Of a DNA stretch of 64,000 bases, positions 45,587-55,250 are shown one piece after another. The stretch spans positions 2,790,001-2,854,000 of the forward strand of contig NZ_AQXT01000002.1 in NCBI RefSeq assembly GCF_000376805.1, written 5' to 3'. Below the pieces are notes generated by a model. The model ran no database searches. It was not told the DNA's origin and worked only from the letters and a program-made list of their open reading frames with translations. Each line of letters opens with the position of its first letter. Position 1 is the first letter of the stretch. The DNA is from Henriciella marina DSM 19595 (GTDB taxonomy: Bacteria > Pseudomonadota > Alphaproteobacteria > Caulobacterales > Hyphomonadaceae). Both the position numbers and the translations under genes were made by a program.

Positions 45587-46014
45587 TTTTCGTTGGACAT
45601 CACTATACCCCCTCCCGAATCCGGGAGAGGGGAGGTGGCAGATAGAGGCGGAGTGGCTTGCTCTTGGCCAAGGCGTTCAACTTCAGCCCTTACAGCCATT
45701 ATTAGATGATGCGGGCTCATCGCGGCTTCAGCCGGGATGCGGAGTACGCGCCAGCCGGCATTGCTCAACCGCTGATCTCGCTCGGCGTCGTTCAGTTTCA
45801 CATCTTTGCGGTCGTGAATGGCGCCGTCGATCTCGAGGGCGAGTTTGATTGGGCGGATCGCGAAGTCGACGGTGAGACCTTCGATCGCCACCTGCCTCCG
45901 GACGGTGTGCCCTTCCTTTCGAAGCTGGCGGAGGGTCTCCCACGCCTTGCGTTCCGGCAGGTTGGCCTCTCGGCGCAGGCTCCGGGCCCGTCGGGTTGAA
46001 GGGTGGTCGCTCAT
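45430..46014 (-). CDS. DUF559 endonuclease-domain protein, C-terminus replaced by casposon sequence
   Basis: 194-residue frame, start ATG 46014 (MSDHPSTRRARSLRREANLPERKAWETLRQLR). The DUF559 domain (about residues 10-120) is a small PD-(D/E)XK/VSR-like fold: VDFAIRPIKLALEIDGAIHD, DAERDQRLSNAGWRVLRIPAEA. Residues after about 133 are read from the REP-like repeat and then antisense through the casposon end (PDSGGGIVMSN...), ending at 45430. Before insertion the frame would have ended ...PDSGEGRG and a stop four codons beyond the palindrome. Nuclease activity is plausible but unproven; the tail is unlikely to matter. Confidence 0.8.
   Translation of the reverse strand: MSDHPSTRRARSLRREANLPERKAWETLRQLRKEGHTVRRQVAIEGLTVDFAIRPIKLALEIDGAIHDRKDVKLNDAERDQRLSNAGWRVLRIPAEAAMSPHHLIMAVRAEVERLGQEQATPPLSATSPLPDSGGGIVMSNENYWRAVYLIAAIDLARWPRMAGSIAQSSKSSCSSRTSCSLENSEKARNSSCC
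45584..45613 (-). repeat. right terminal inverted repeat of the casposon
   Basis: Outer end reads ACATCACTATACCCC on the plus strand, the perfect inverted copy of the left end over 15 bp; 26 of 30 positions match across the longer repeat. The last cargo gene stops just before it. Confidence 0.9.
45614..45629 (+). repeat. right target-site duplication of the casposon
   Basis: Second copy of CTCCCGAATCCGGGAG. Joined to the left flank it rebuilds one REP-like unit. Confidence 0.88.
45614..45655 (+). repeat. right part of the interrupted REP-like repeat
   Basis: The palindrome followed by AGGGGAGGTGGCAGATAGAG, matching the intact unit at 46211-46251 (AGGGGAGGTGCCAGATAGAG). It also encodes the last native residues of the DUF559 protein. 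Confidence 0.75.
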
Positions 46015-46062
46015 CCTGGAGACTATCGCCTCGGTTAAGGTGGCTCGCAAGCTTCGCGTCTA

Positions 46063-46118
46063 TCGCCCCCTTCTCCCGGATGCGGGAGAAGGTGCGCAGG
46101 GAGAAGCATCGCACTGCG
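46063..46118 (+). repeat. REP-like palindromes upstream of the DUF559 gene
   Basis: CTTCTCCCGGATGCGGGAGAAG at about 46069-46090 is a 22-bp near-palindrome, and GCATCGCACTGCGATGC follows at about 46106-46122. They stand head-on to the next unit at 46141. Confidence 0.7.
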
Positions 46119-46140
46119 ATGCGCCGCAGCACGGGATGAG

Positions 46141-46246
46141 GGCTGCGAGGGTGGTTCTTGATGCTGGCGTCGCGCTGGTCTGAAACGCCGGAGCCCTCAC
46201 CCCTGCCCCTCTCCCGCATTCGGGAGAGGGGAGGTGCCAGATAGAG
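46141..46246 (+). repeat. intact REP-like repeat unit
   Basis: About 105 bp with GCGAGG, GGTTCTTGA, GCCCTCACCCC and GCCCCTCTCCCGCATTCGGG, then AGAGGGGAGGTGCCAGATAG. It is the undisturbed relative of the unit split by the casposon, and so shows that the element inserted into such a unit. Confidence 0.8.
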
Positions 46247-46491
46247 GGGGCGCGTGTCACTCCGACCGCGGCACGCGGTCTGAAAGTCGAGTTGCGGACC
46301 TTCGACCTTGTGCTCTCGGTTATGGCAGGTGATGGACCCTCAGACGGGCTGACGCCCGTCGAGGGTGACGCACGTTTCTGGTGTTGCTGCTTTGAATTTG
46401 CAGATCAAATGCGCTTCGCTTACTCAGATAGAAAAGGTCTGCTTATGACCAACTGTCACGGTTTGCCACCCGAGCCAAGCAAGGTAAGTTG
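46247..46491. other. intergenic sequence between the REP-like repeats and the orphan gene
   Basis: A plus-strand frame at 46292-46510 (72 codons) crosses it, but with no recognisable family and no ribosome-binding site I leave it unannotated. The base composition falls toward that of the low-GC gene that follows. Confidence 0.35.
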
Positions 46492-47067
46492 TCAATTAAA
46501 CACCGAATAGTCAGCATCAAGTTTGTATTCAGCCTCGATGTCGGGCATTTTCAGAAAAGCGCTCTGCCAATAGTCTAAATTGTGCAGGTCTGGGCTTTGG
46601 GCGAGAAACTCCCAGACTTCTGGCGTCAAGGTGAGCAGCTTACCAGCGTCTCTCTCGGCAACAGCCATATAGATATAAAACAGCCAAGAATGATGTGTTA
46701 GTTTTCCGAATAGATCGCTAAACGTTTGACAGTTTAACAGCGTTAAAAGTCGATTTGTGCCGGGTAAGTCATGCAATCCTATCGACGACTCAGGGTCTCG
46801 GTCAGCATGTTTCAGAAAGTTATATGTTTCGTTGTGTATACGACGCCATTCCTTGCGAAACTCTGGTTTTATCAAGCCATCGAAGGCGGCGACGCTAACG
46901 CCTCTATGCTTGGCAAGATCAAATGACATGCGAGCGCAGGATTTCGCTGCTAAATGGATGCTTAAAGGGTCTTCTCGCTGGATGATTTGTCGAATTGAGA
47001 AGTGTAACAAACGTCTAATTGATTCTTCGCGACCAATTTGTTGTTTGGGTGCTCCTTGTCGAATCAC
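46492..47067 (-). CDS. hypothetical protein of unlike base composition
   Basis: 191 residues. Helical, with EESIRRLLHFSIRQIIQ at the start, then SCARMSFDLAKHRGVS, EWRRIHNETYNFLKHADRDP and WEFLAQSPDLHNLDYWQSAF. The WRRIHNETYNFLKHAD segment looks like a small alpha-helical family seen as stand-alone hypothetical proteins in many proteobacteria, which I cannot name. Clearly AT-richer than gyrB, two bases downstream of its end, so likely acquired. It lies between the REP cluster and the gyrB gene. Confidence 0.62.
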   Translation of the reverse strand: MIRQGAPKQQIGREESIRRLLHFSIRQIIQREDPLSIHLAAKSCARMSFDLAKHRGVSVAAFDGLIKPEFRKEWRRIHNETYNFLKHADRDPESSIGLHDLPGTNRLLTLLNCQTFSDLFGKLTHHSWLFYIYMAVAERDAGKLLTLTPEVWEFLAQSPDLHNLDYWQSAFLKMPDIEAEYKLDADYSVFN

Positions 47068-47069
47068 TA

Positions 47070-49838
<2,769 letters not shown>

Positions 49839-50603
49839 CTAATCCTCGAAAACCGGGGCGCGCTTCTGCGCGAAGGCGGCGGCGGCTTCGGCGAATTCCG
49901 GCGACTGAAGCTGTTCTGCGAAGATCTTGCCTTCGGCGCGCATCTGATCCGCGATCTCATCGCGCGAATGATTGATCAGCGCTTTGGATTTGAGGATCGC
50001 AGATGGTGCGGAGGCGGCGATCTTGCGGGCGGTGTCCATCGCCATTTTCATGAGGTCTCCGGCTGGCACAACGCGGGAGACAAGCCCGCAATCGAGCGCT
50101 TCTGCGGCGCTCAAAATGCGGCCTGCGAGGAGGATGTCATTGGCCATGGAGCGGCCGACAACGCGCGGCAGGGTGAGCGACGAGCCAGCTTCTGGCACCA
50201 GCCCAAGCTGGGTGAAGGGCGCGCGGAAGTTCGCCGTGTCAGCGGCATAGGAAATGTCGCAATGGAGCAGCATGGTGAGGCCGACACCGATCGCGGGGCC
50301 GTTCACGGCGGCGATGAGCGGCTTTTCAGCGTCGCGGATGGCGTTGAGGAAGCGGGTGACCGGCGGCTCGCCGCTTTCGCGCTCCTCAATGGAGGCGAAA
50401 TCGGAAAGGTCATTGCCAGCGGTGAACATGTCGCCTTCGCCGGTAAAGATGATGGCGCGCACACCCTTGTCGGTGTTCGCACCGTTCACCGCGTCGGCCA
50501 TCGCGCCATACATGGCCTGCGTCAGCGCGTTCTTGCGGGCGGGCCGGGCGATGGTGATGGTCATGATGCGATTGTCGACCGTTGTCTTGATGTGCTCGCT
50601 CAT
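49839..50603 (-). CDS. enoyl-CoA hydratase/isomerase family protein
   Basis: 254-residue crotonase-fold protein. ITIARPARKNALTQAMYGAMADA at the start, oxyanion-hole segment GDMFTAGNDLSDFA (about residues 58-70), and INGPAIGVG-like VNGPAIGVGLTMLLHCDISYAADTANFRAPFTQLGLVPEAGSSLTLPRVVG with the catalytic Glu in LVPEAGSS. Closest by eye to hydratases/isomerases of fatty acid oxidation (PaaB/FadB-like). The start ATG 50603 overlaps the end of the methyltransferase gene by four bases, so both are cotranscribed. Confidence 0.88.
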   Translation of the reverse strand: MSEHIKTTVDNRIMTITIARPARKNALTQAMYGAMADAVNGANTDKGVRAIIFTGEGDMFTAGNDLSDFASIEERESGEPPVTRFLNAIRDAEKPLIAAVNGPAIGVGLTMLLHCDISYAADTANFRAPFTQLGLVPEAGSSLTLPRVVGRSMANDILLAGRILSAAEALDCGLVSRVVPAGDLMKMAMDTARKIAASAPSAILKSKALINHSRDEIADQMRAEGKIFAEQLQSPEFAEAAAAFAQKRAPVFED

Positions 50604-51445
50604 TGGGACGTCTCCATGTTGTCATCGGCTTTTCGCGCAAGCACCATGCCCGGCGCAACCTGTCCGCGGCGGTAGGCGGCCAGAAGATTGGCTGTTTTCT
50701 CGCGCGCATCGGCGCCCATGACGATGCCGAGATGAAGCGGCGCACCGGCAGCGCCCTCTGCCGCCTCGACCTTGTCGAAGAAGCTGTCGGCGATATCGAG
50801 GCGAATGCCCTGTGCCTCTATCGCAAAGCCCGCCGCCTCAAGACCGGTCACATAGGTGTCGAGCGTTTCCAGATGGCTGATATCCTCGCTGCTCGCCCAT
50901 GGCAGGGGATAGGTGAGGGTGGCGTCGGCTTCTGCCGGGCGCATCACATCATAGACGAGGAAGGCGCTGCCCGGTTTGAGGATGCGGTGGACCTCAGCAA
51001 AAAGGCTCTCCTTGCCGGGAATGTTCATCCCTGCATGAAACATCCAGGCCCCATCCATGGCGCCGTCTTCAAGCCCGCTATCAAGGATGGAGCGGCACTC
51101 CAGATGGACTTTCGAGGTGAGGCCAAGCCAGTGCGAAACCGTTTTTCCGACCTCGACATAATTGGCCGAAAGATCGACGCCTGTGACCTTGCAGCCATAT
51201 TTCGCCGCAGCGAACCGCGCCGTGCCACCGGTGCCGCACCCGATGTCGAGGAAATGGCTGTCTTCGGTCAGGGCGAGAAGTTCGAGCAGTGCTTCCGTCG
51301 CCCCGCGCCCGCCAATGTGAAACTCTTCCACAGGGGTCAGCGCGTCAGCGGTCAGCGTATCCGGGTTGAATCCCATCGCGCCGATTGCCTTTTCGAGCTG
51401 CGAGAGCAGTCCAGCGTTTGAATAATGCTTGCTTACCGGTCCCAC
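50600..51445 (-). CDS. class I SAM-dependent methyltransferase
   Basis: 281 residues. Motif I is FLDIGCGTGGTARFAA (SAM-binding glycine loop); post-motif LEDGAMDGAWMFHAGMNIPGKESLFAEVHRILKPGSAFLVYDV resembles the UbiE/type-11 methyltransferase group. Substrate unknown; the last part is of unlike composition to small-molecule C-methyltransferases such as UbiE (no quinone-binding text). It is translationally coupled to the enoyl-CoA hydratase downstream. Confidence 0.85.
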   Translation of the reverse strand: MGPVSKHYSNAGLLSQLEKAIGAMGFNPDTLTADALTPVEEFHIGGRGATEALLELLALTEDSHFLDIGCGTGGTARFAAAKYGCKVTGVDLSANYVEVGKTVSHWLGLTSKVHLECRSILDSGLEDGAMDGAWMFHAGMNIPGKESLFAEVHRILKPGSAFLVYDVMRPAEADATLTYPLPWASSEDISHLETLDTYVTGLEAAGFAIEAQGIRLDIADSFFDKVEAAEGAAGAPLHLGIVMGADAREKTANLLAAYRRGQVAPGMVLARKADDNMETSQ

Positions 51446-51553
51446 ACAGGCCCCTTCATTTCCGGCCTGATCGTTCGGCCGCCCCAGCGCTCAGGACTTA
51501 GGCGAGCTGGCATGCGACCGCAAGCAGTCAGCCTGGCCGGTGCTGGGCTGCTT

Positions 51554-52693
51554 TCAGGTCTTGGGCGCCAGAATACGCTCTGGCAGGGCGGAAACGGTGT
51601 AGCGATAGCTGCCGGGCTGGATGTCGATGTCAGCTTCGCCACCGAAGGTTTTCGGGGCGATCCGCTTCAGGATGACGCTGCCAAAGCCGCCATTGGCTTT
51701 CTTCGGGACATCATCAACGCGCGGGTTTGGCAGCGTTTCTTCCCAGGAGAATTTAAGCTCGTCCGGCGATGACCAGCCGAAATTCGCGCTCCCGCCTTCG
51801 CCGCCAAGCGCGCCGTGCTTGACCGAATTGATGCCAAGCTCATGCAGCATGAGCGACATGGCAAAGGCGGCGCGGGGCGTGATGTCGAAATCGTTTTCAG
51901 TCTGAACGGTCACGACCGGCTCTCCTGCGCCCGCCTCGAAAACGGCGAGTGTCTGCTGGGCCAGTTCACTCATCGAAACCGACTGGCTGCCATTGGAGGT
52001 GATCAGCGACTGTGTGAGGGCGAGCGCGTTTATTTTCTCGCGCAGGCGCGTGACATAGTCCTCATGGTCGAGGTCGGCCTTGTCGAGCAGCGATACAAGC
52101 GAGGAGACGTGGGCGTACATATTGCCCATGCGGTGTTGAAGCTCGCGGTTGACGACCGACAGTTCGCTCATTTCACGAAGCTGGTCGTCTTTTTCGATCA
52201 GGCCGACCACGCTGTCGGCAAGATCGCGCAGGATCTCACGGTCCGTGTTGTCAAAGCGCTCACGCGGCTTGTAATCGAGGACGCAGAGGGTGCCGAGCGC
52301 GTGGCCTTCAGATGTGATGAGCGGGGCGCCGGCATAGAAGCGGATATGCGGCGCATCGACCACGAAGGGGTTATTGGCGAACCTTGGATCCTTGGTCGCA
52401 TCGAGAACCACCATGATGTCCGGCGTTTCGATCGCATGCGTGCAGAAGGAGACATCGCGGCTCGTTTCCGTGCCATCGAAGCCGTAGCAGGCCTTGAACC
52501 ACTGGCGATCACTGCCGATAAGCGTGACCAGAGCCGTTTCTGTTTCAAGTGAGTTGGCGGCAAGCCGGGTCAGCCGATCAAAGCGGGGATCCGGCTCACT
52601 ATCCATCAAATTGGTGTCTGATAGGGCCCGCAGCCGCTCTGCTTCAATCATCGTCCCGTTCGTCCCGCGCACGTCGCGCGGATGTGCTCCCAT
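51554..52693 (-). CDS. GAF-domain sensor histidine kinase (HWE/HisKA_2 type)
   Basis: 379 residues (start ATG 52693 chosen for the GAGAG site 5 bases before it; ATG 52651, MIEAERLRAL, also fits the family and may be right). Residues about 15-170 are a GAF sensor with SFCTHAIETPDIMVVLDATKDPRF and APLITSEGHALGTLCVLDYKPR. The H-box NRELQHRMGNMYAHVSSLVSLL is of the HisKA_2/HWE class with phosphoacceptor His. The ATPase domain ends with NGGFGSVILKRIAPKTFGGEADI, the G-box. Cytoplasmic, no membrane helices; probably two-component or light/redox stress signalling. No response regulator is adjacent. Confidence 0.87.
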   Translation of the reverse strand: MGAHPRDVRGTNGTMIEAERLRALSDTNLMDSEPDPRFDRLTRLAANSLETETALVTLIGSDRQWFKACYGFDGTETSRDVSFCTHAIETPDIMVVLDATKDPRFANNPFVVDAPHIRFYAGAPLITSEGHALGTLCVLDYKPRERFDNTDREILRDLADSVVGLIEKDDQLREMSELSVVNRELQHRMGNMYAHVSSLVSLLDKADLDHEDYVTRLREKINALALTQSLITSNGSQSVSMSELAQQTLAVFEAGAGEPVVTVQTENDFDITPRAAFAMSLMLHELGINSVKHGALGGEGGSANFGWSSPDELKFSWEETLPNPRVDDVPKKANGGFGSVILKRIAPKTFGGEADIDIQPGSYRYTVSALPERILAPKT

Positions 52694-52825
52694 ACCATCT
52701 CTCGACAAAGGTGTTGAGCAGCCCCGCTTAATGCAAGACCGCGGCGTCATCTTAACGAGAGGATTTTGTTGAAAAAGTCACTTCATACAGGCGCACGTAA
52801 AAAAGCGAGGCCGATGGCCCGCGTG

Positions 52826-53938
52826 TCAGGCGAGCATTTCTGCACCACCATCGTCTACGGCAATATGCTGGGCGCGCGCACCAAAGGCATCGAAGAGGAA
52901 GCGTTCGGTGCCCGTCAGCCAGCTCTGCCCCGGAAGTGCGCTCAGCTCATCGAAGAGCGCGGCGCGCCTGTCAGCATCAAGGTGCGCGGCGGCCTCATCC
53001 AGCAGAAGGAGCGGGGCCGGCCCGCCGCCATCGCCAGACAGAGCCGACGCGGATGCGAGGATCAGTCCGATCAGCAGGGCTTTCTGCTGTCCGGTCGAGG
53101 CGTCGCCAGCCACCATTCCAGTTGGCCGATGGATGACTTTCAGGTCGCTCCGGTGTGGGCCGCTCAGCGTGCGGCCAGCGGCTGCGTCCCGGCGGCGGCC
53201 CGACCTGTAGGCCTCGGTGAGGCCCTCGAAGATGGTCTTGAAATCCTCACCCGCGATGGCGGCGGTCTCTGCGTCGCCTTCAAGCGAGAGGTCGCCCTTG
53301 GGAAAGTATCCTTCGGGGCGGGTATCGACGGCGGCCTGCAGGCTCTCCAGCACGCTGGCACGGTTGATGGCAAGTTCGGCCCCGGCTTCGGCCATGCGCG
53401 TTTCGATCGCGTCGGCCCAGGCCGGGTCGACATGTCCGCGCTCCAGAAGGGCATTGCGCTCCCGCATGGCGCGTTCATACCGGGCGGCTGCCGGGCCGTG
53501 GGAGGGGATGTGCGCCATGACCTGCCGGTCAAAGAAGCGCCGCCTGTCAGAGGCACCGCCGCGAAAGATGGAATCCATGGCAGGGGTCAGCCAGACGATG
53601 CGGACAAGCTCGGCGAGGTCGCCTGCCTGAGAGGGCGCACCATCAATGCGGATGACGCGCTTCGATGAGGTGCCATCTGTTTCGAGGCCGACACCAAGGC
53701 GGCGGTCATCCAGCGTGGCCGAGACGGCCCAGCCTGTCTCGGCGCCGTGGCGGGTGAGGTCTAAGAGAGTGGCACTGCGCAGACCTCGGCCCGGTCCGAG
53801 CTGCGAGATAGCCTCAAGCAAATTCGTCTTTCCCGCGCCGTTAGAGCCGAACAGGCAGACATGCCGCCCGTCGAGATCAAGCGACAGCGTTTCGTAATTA
53901 CGGAAGTCCTTGAGGCGCAGGCGCGTGAGGGCGGTCAT
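52826..53938 (-). CDS. recF: DNA replication/repair protein RecF
   Basis: 370-residue SMC-like ATPase acting in gap repair by loading RecA. Walker A FGSNGAGKTNLLEAISQLGPGRGLR near residue 32, the RecF-specific SGPHRSDLKVIHRPTG, the signature ASTGQQKALLIGLILA, and Walker B PLLLLDEAAAHLDADRR. Lies directly after dnaN (9-bp gap), completing the dnaA-dnaN-recF-gyrB set typical of origin regions. Confidence 0.95.
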   Translation of the reverse strand: MTALTRLRLKDFRNYETLSLDLDGRHVCLFGSNGAGKTNLLEAISQLGPGRGLRSATLLDLTRHGAETGWAVSATLDDRRLGVGLETDGTSSKRVIRIDGAPSQAGDLAELVRIVWLTPAMDSIFRGGASDRRRFFDRQVMAHIPSHGPAAARYERAMRERNALLERGHVDPAWADAIETRMAEAGAELAINRASVLESLQAAVDTRPEGYFPKGDLSLEGDAETAAIAGEDFKTIFEGLTEAYRSGRRRDAAAGRTLSGPHRSDLKVIHRPTGMVAGDASTGQQKALLIGLILASASALSGDGGGPAPLLLLDEAAAHLDADRRAALFDELSALPGQSWLTGTERFLFDAFGARAQHIAVDDGGAEMLA

Positions 53939-53947
53939 CGCCCCCGC

Positions 53948-55066
53948 TTACACCCGAAGCGGCATCAGCACATAGCGAGCGGCCGGATCGGCGGGGTCGA
54001 GGATGAGGGCAGGTGAGGCCGGGTCATTCAACATGAACTCGGCGTCTTCAGCCTCGATCTGCGCGGTGACATCAAGGAGGTATTTGGCGTTGAAGCCGAT
54101 CTCCATGGCGTCGGAGGTATAGTCGCACTCGATCTCTTCATGGCCCTGGCCGGTCTCGGCAGAATTCACCGCCAGCACGACCTTGCCGTCGCTGAGCGAG
54201 AGCTTCACCGAGCGCGAGCGTTCCGCAGACACGGTAGAAACGCGGTCGACAGCTGATTCAAAGGATTTGTTGTCGATGATCAGCCGCTTGTCGTTCCCTT
54301 TTGGAATGACGCGCTGATAGTCCGGGAAGGCCCCGTCGATCAGCTTGGACGTCAGGATCGCACGCCCGGCGCGGAAGACAATCTTCGTATCGGATACGGA
54401 GACCGATACGTCACCGTCAGCGCTGTCGATCAGGCGGCGAACTTCGCCAACGGCCTTGCGTGGGACGATGACGCCTTCGAGCGCTTCAGATCCGGTCGGG
54501 GCCGGGCTGTCGGCAAGCGCGAGACGGTGACCATCGGTTGCGACGGCGCGCAGGACCTTGCCCTTGTCGCCATCTGCCACGTGGAGGTAGACGCCGTTCA
54601 GATAGTAGCGCGTTTCCTCGGTCGAGATTGCAAAGCGTGTCTTGTCGATGAGGCGGCGAAGATCGGCTGCCTCGACATTAAAGGTGACTGCGCCGTCATC
54701 GCCGGTCATGGTCTGGAAATCGGTGGCCGGAAGGGTCGGCAGCGCAAAATTGGAGCGGCCGGACCGGATCGTCAGGCGGCGGTTCTCAGGGTTGAGCTCA
54801 AGCTCGACGTCAGCACCGGATGGCAACTTGCGGACAACATCGAAGAGGGTGCCGGCTGGGGCCGTTACGGCGCCTTCACTGGTGATATTGGCGTCGGCGC
54901 TATCGACGGCCTCGATGTCGAGATCGGTGGCGACAAAGGTCACCTGGCCGCCCTTGGCCTCCATCAGAACATTGGAAAGAATTGGAATCGTGTTGCGCCG
55001 TTCGACCACGTTCTGCACGTGGCTGAGTGCGTTCAGCAGGTCACTTCGTTCAATCGTCAGCTTCAT
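53948..55066 (-). CDS. dnaN: DNA polymerase III beta clamp
   Basis: 372-residue sliding clamp that tethers the replicative polymerase. Three-domain layout with MKLTIERSDLLNALSHVQNVVERRNTIPILSNVLMEA at the start and a C-terminal PLRV (usually MPMRL-type), a hallmark that sits in the polymerase-binding pocket. 184 bp from dnaA, same strand. Confidence 0.97.
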   Translation of the reverse strand: MKLTIERSDLLNALSHVQNVVERRNTIPILSNVLMEAKGGQVTFVATDLDIEAVDSADANITSEGAVTAPAGTLFDVVRKLPSGADVELELNPENRRLTIRSGRSNFALPTLPATDFQTMTGDDGAVTFNVEAADLRRLIDKTRFAISTEETRYYLNGVYLHVADGDKGKVLRAVATDGHRLALADSPAPTGSEALEGVIVPRKAVGEVRRLIDSADGDVSVSVSDTKIVFRAGRAILTSKLIDGAFPDYQRVIPKGNDKRLIIDNKSFESAVDRVSTVSAERSRSVKLSLSDGKVVLAVNSAETGQGHEEIECDYTSDAMEIGFNAKYLLDVTAQIEAEDAEFMLNDPASPALILDPADPAARYVLMPLRV

Positions 55067-55250
55067 GCGTCAGCCCTATCAGTCGCCCGCTTGCGGGGCC
55101 ACATCTTTCCTGCCCGGTCGGCCGGGCGTTTCAGTCGAATCGGCCCGCCTCCTGTGGGGAGACGGGCCGAGTACACTTGTCAAAATCGATTAAATTGCAA
55201 GCCCTGAGCGACGAAACGCTGCGGAGAAATCCGCGTTCGCCGCCTGTGGC

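Larger units (their letters stand above)
29046..45613. mobile_element. casposon (Cas1-encoding self-synthesising-type transposon), complete
   Basis: 16,568 bp element defined by inverted terminal repeats and a 16-bp target duplication. Core genes: Cas1-family integrase (38309-39400), family B DNA polymerase in two ORFs (33532-35358 and 35351-36259), HNH nuclease (36256-36636) and HTH proteins (36646-37227 and 37375-38319). This gene set, with Cas1 but no cas2, effector genes or CRISPR array, is what defines casposons (known from archaea and a few bacteria; I recall a Henriciella example in the published set but cannot check it). Cargo: polysaccharide genes on the left and a large two-gene unknown module on the right. 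The cargo is visibly AT-richer than the chromosome, and the core is intermediate. All core genes are intact, so the element may be active or recently acquired. Confidence 0.92.

Noticed and set aside
29030-45629. The flanking palindromes as two independent REP elements and not a target duplication
   Set aside because: Each flank holds only one side of the unit, the halves are complementary, and the inner sequences are terminal inverted repeats; joining them restores the intact unit seen at 46141-46246.
46292-46510. 72-codon plus-strand frame downstream of the REP-like unit
   Set aside because: No ribosome-binding site or family; overlaps the end of the orphan gene.
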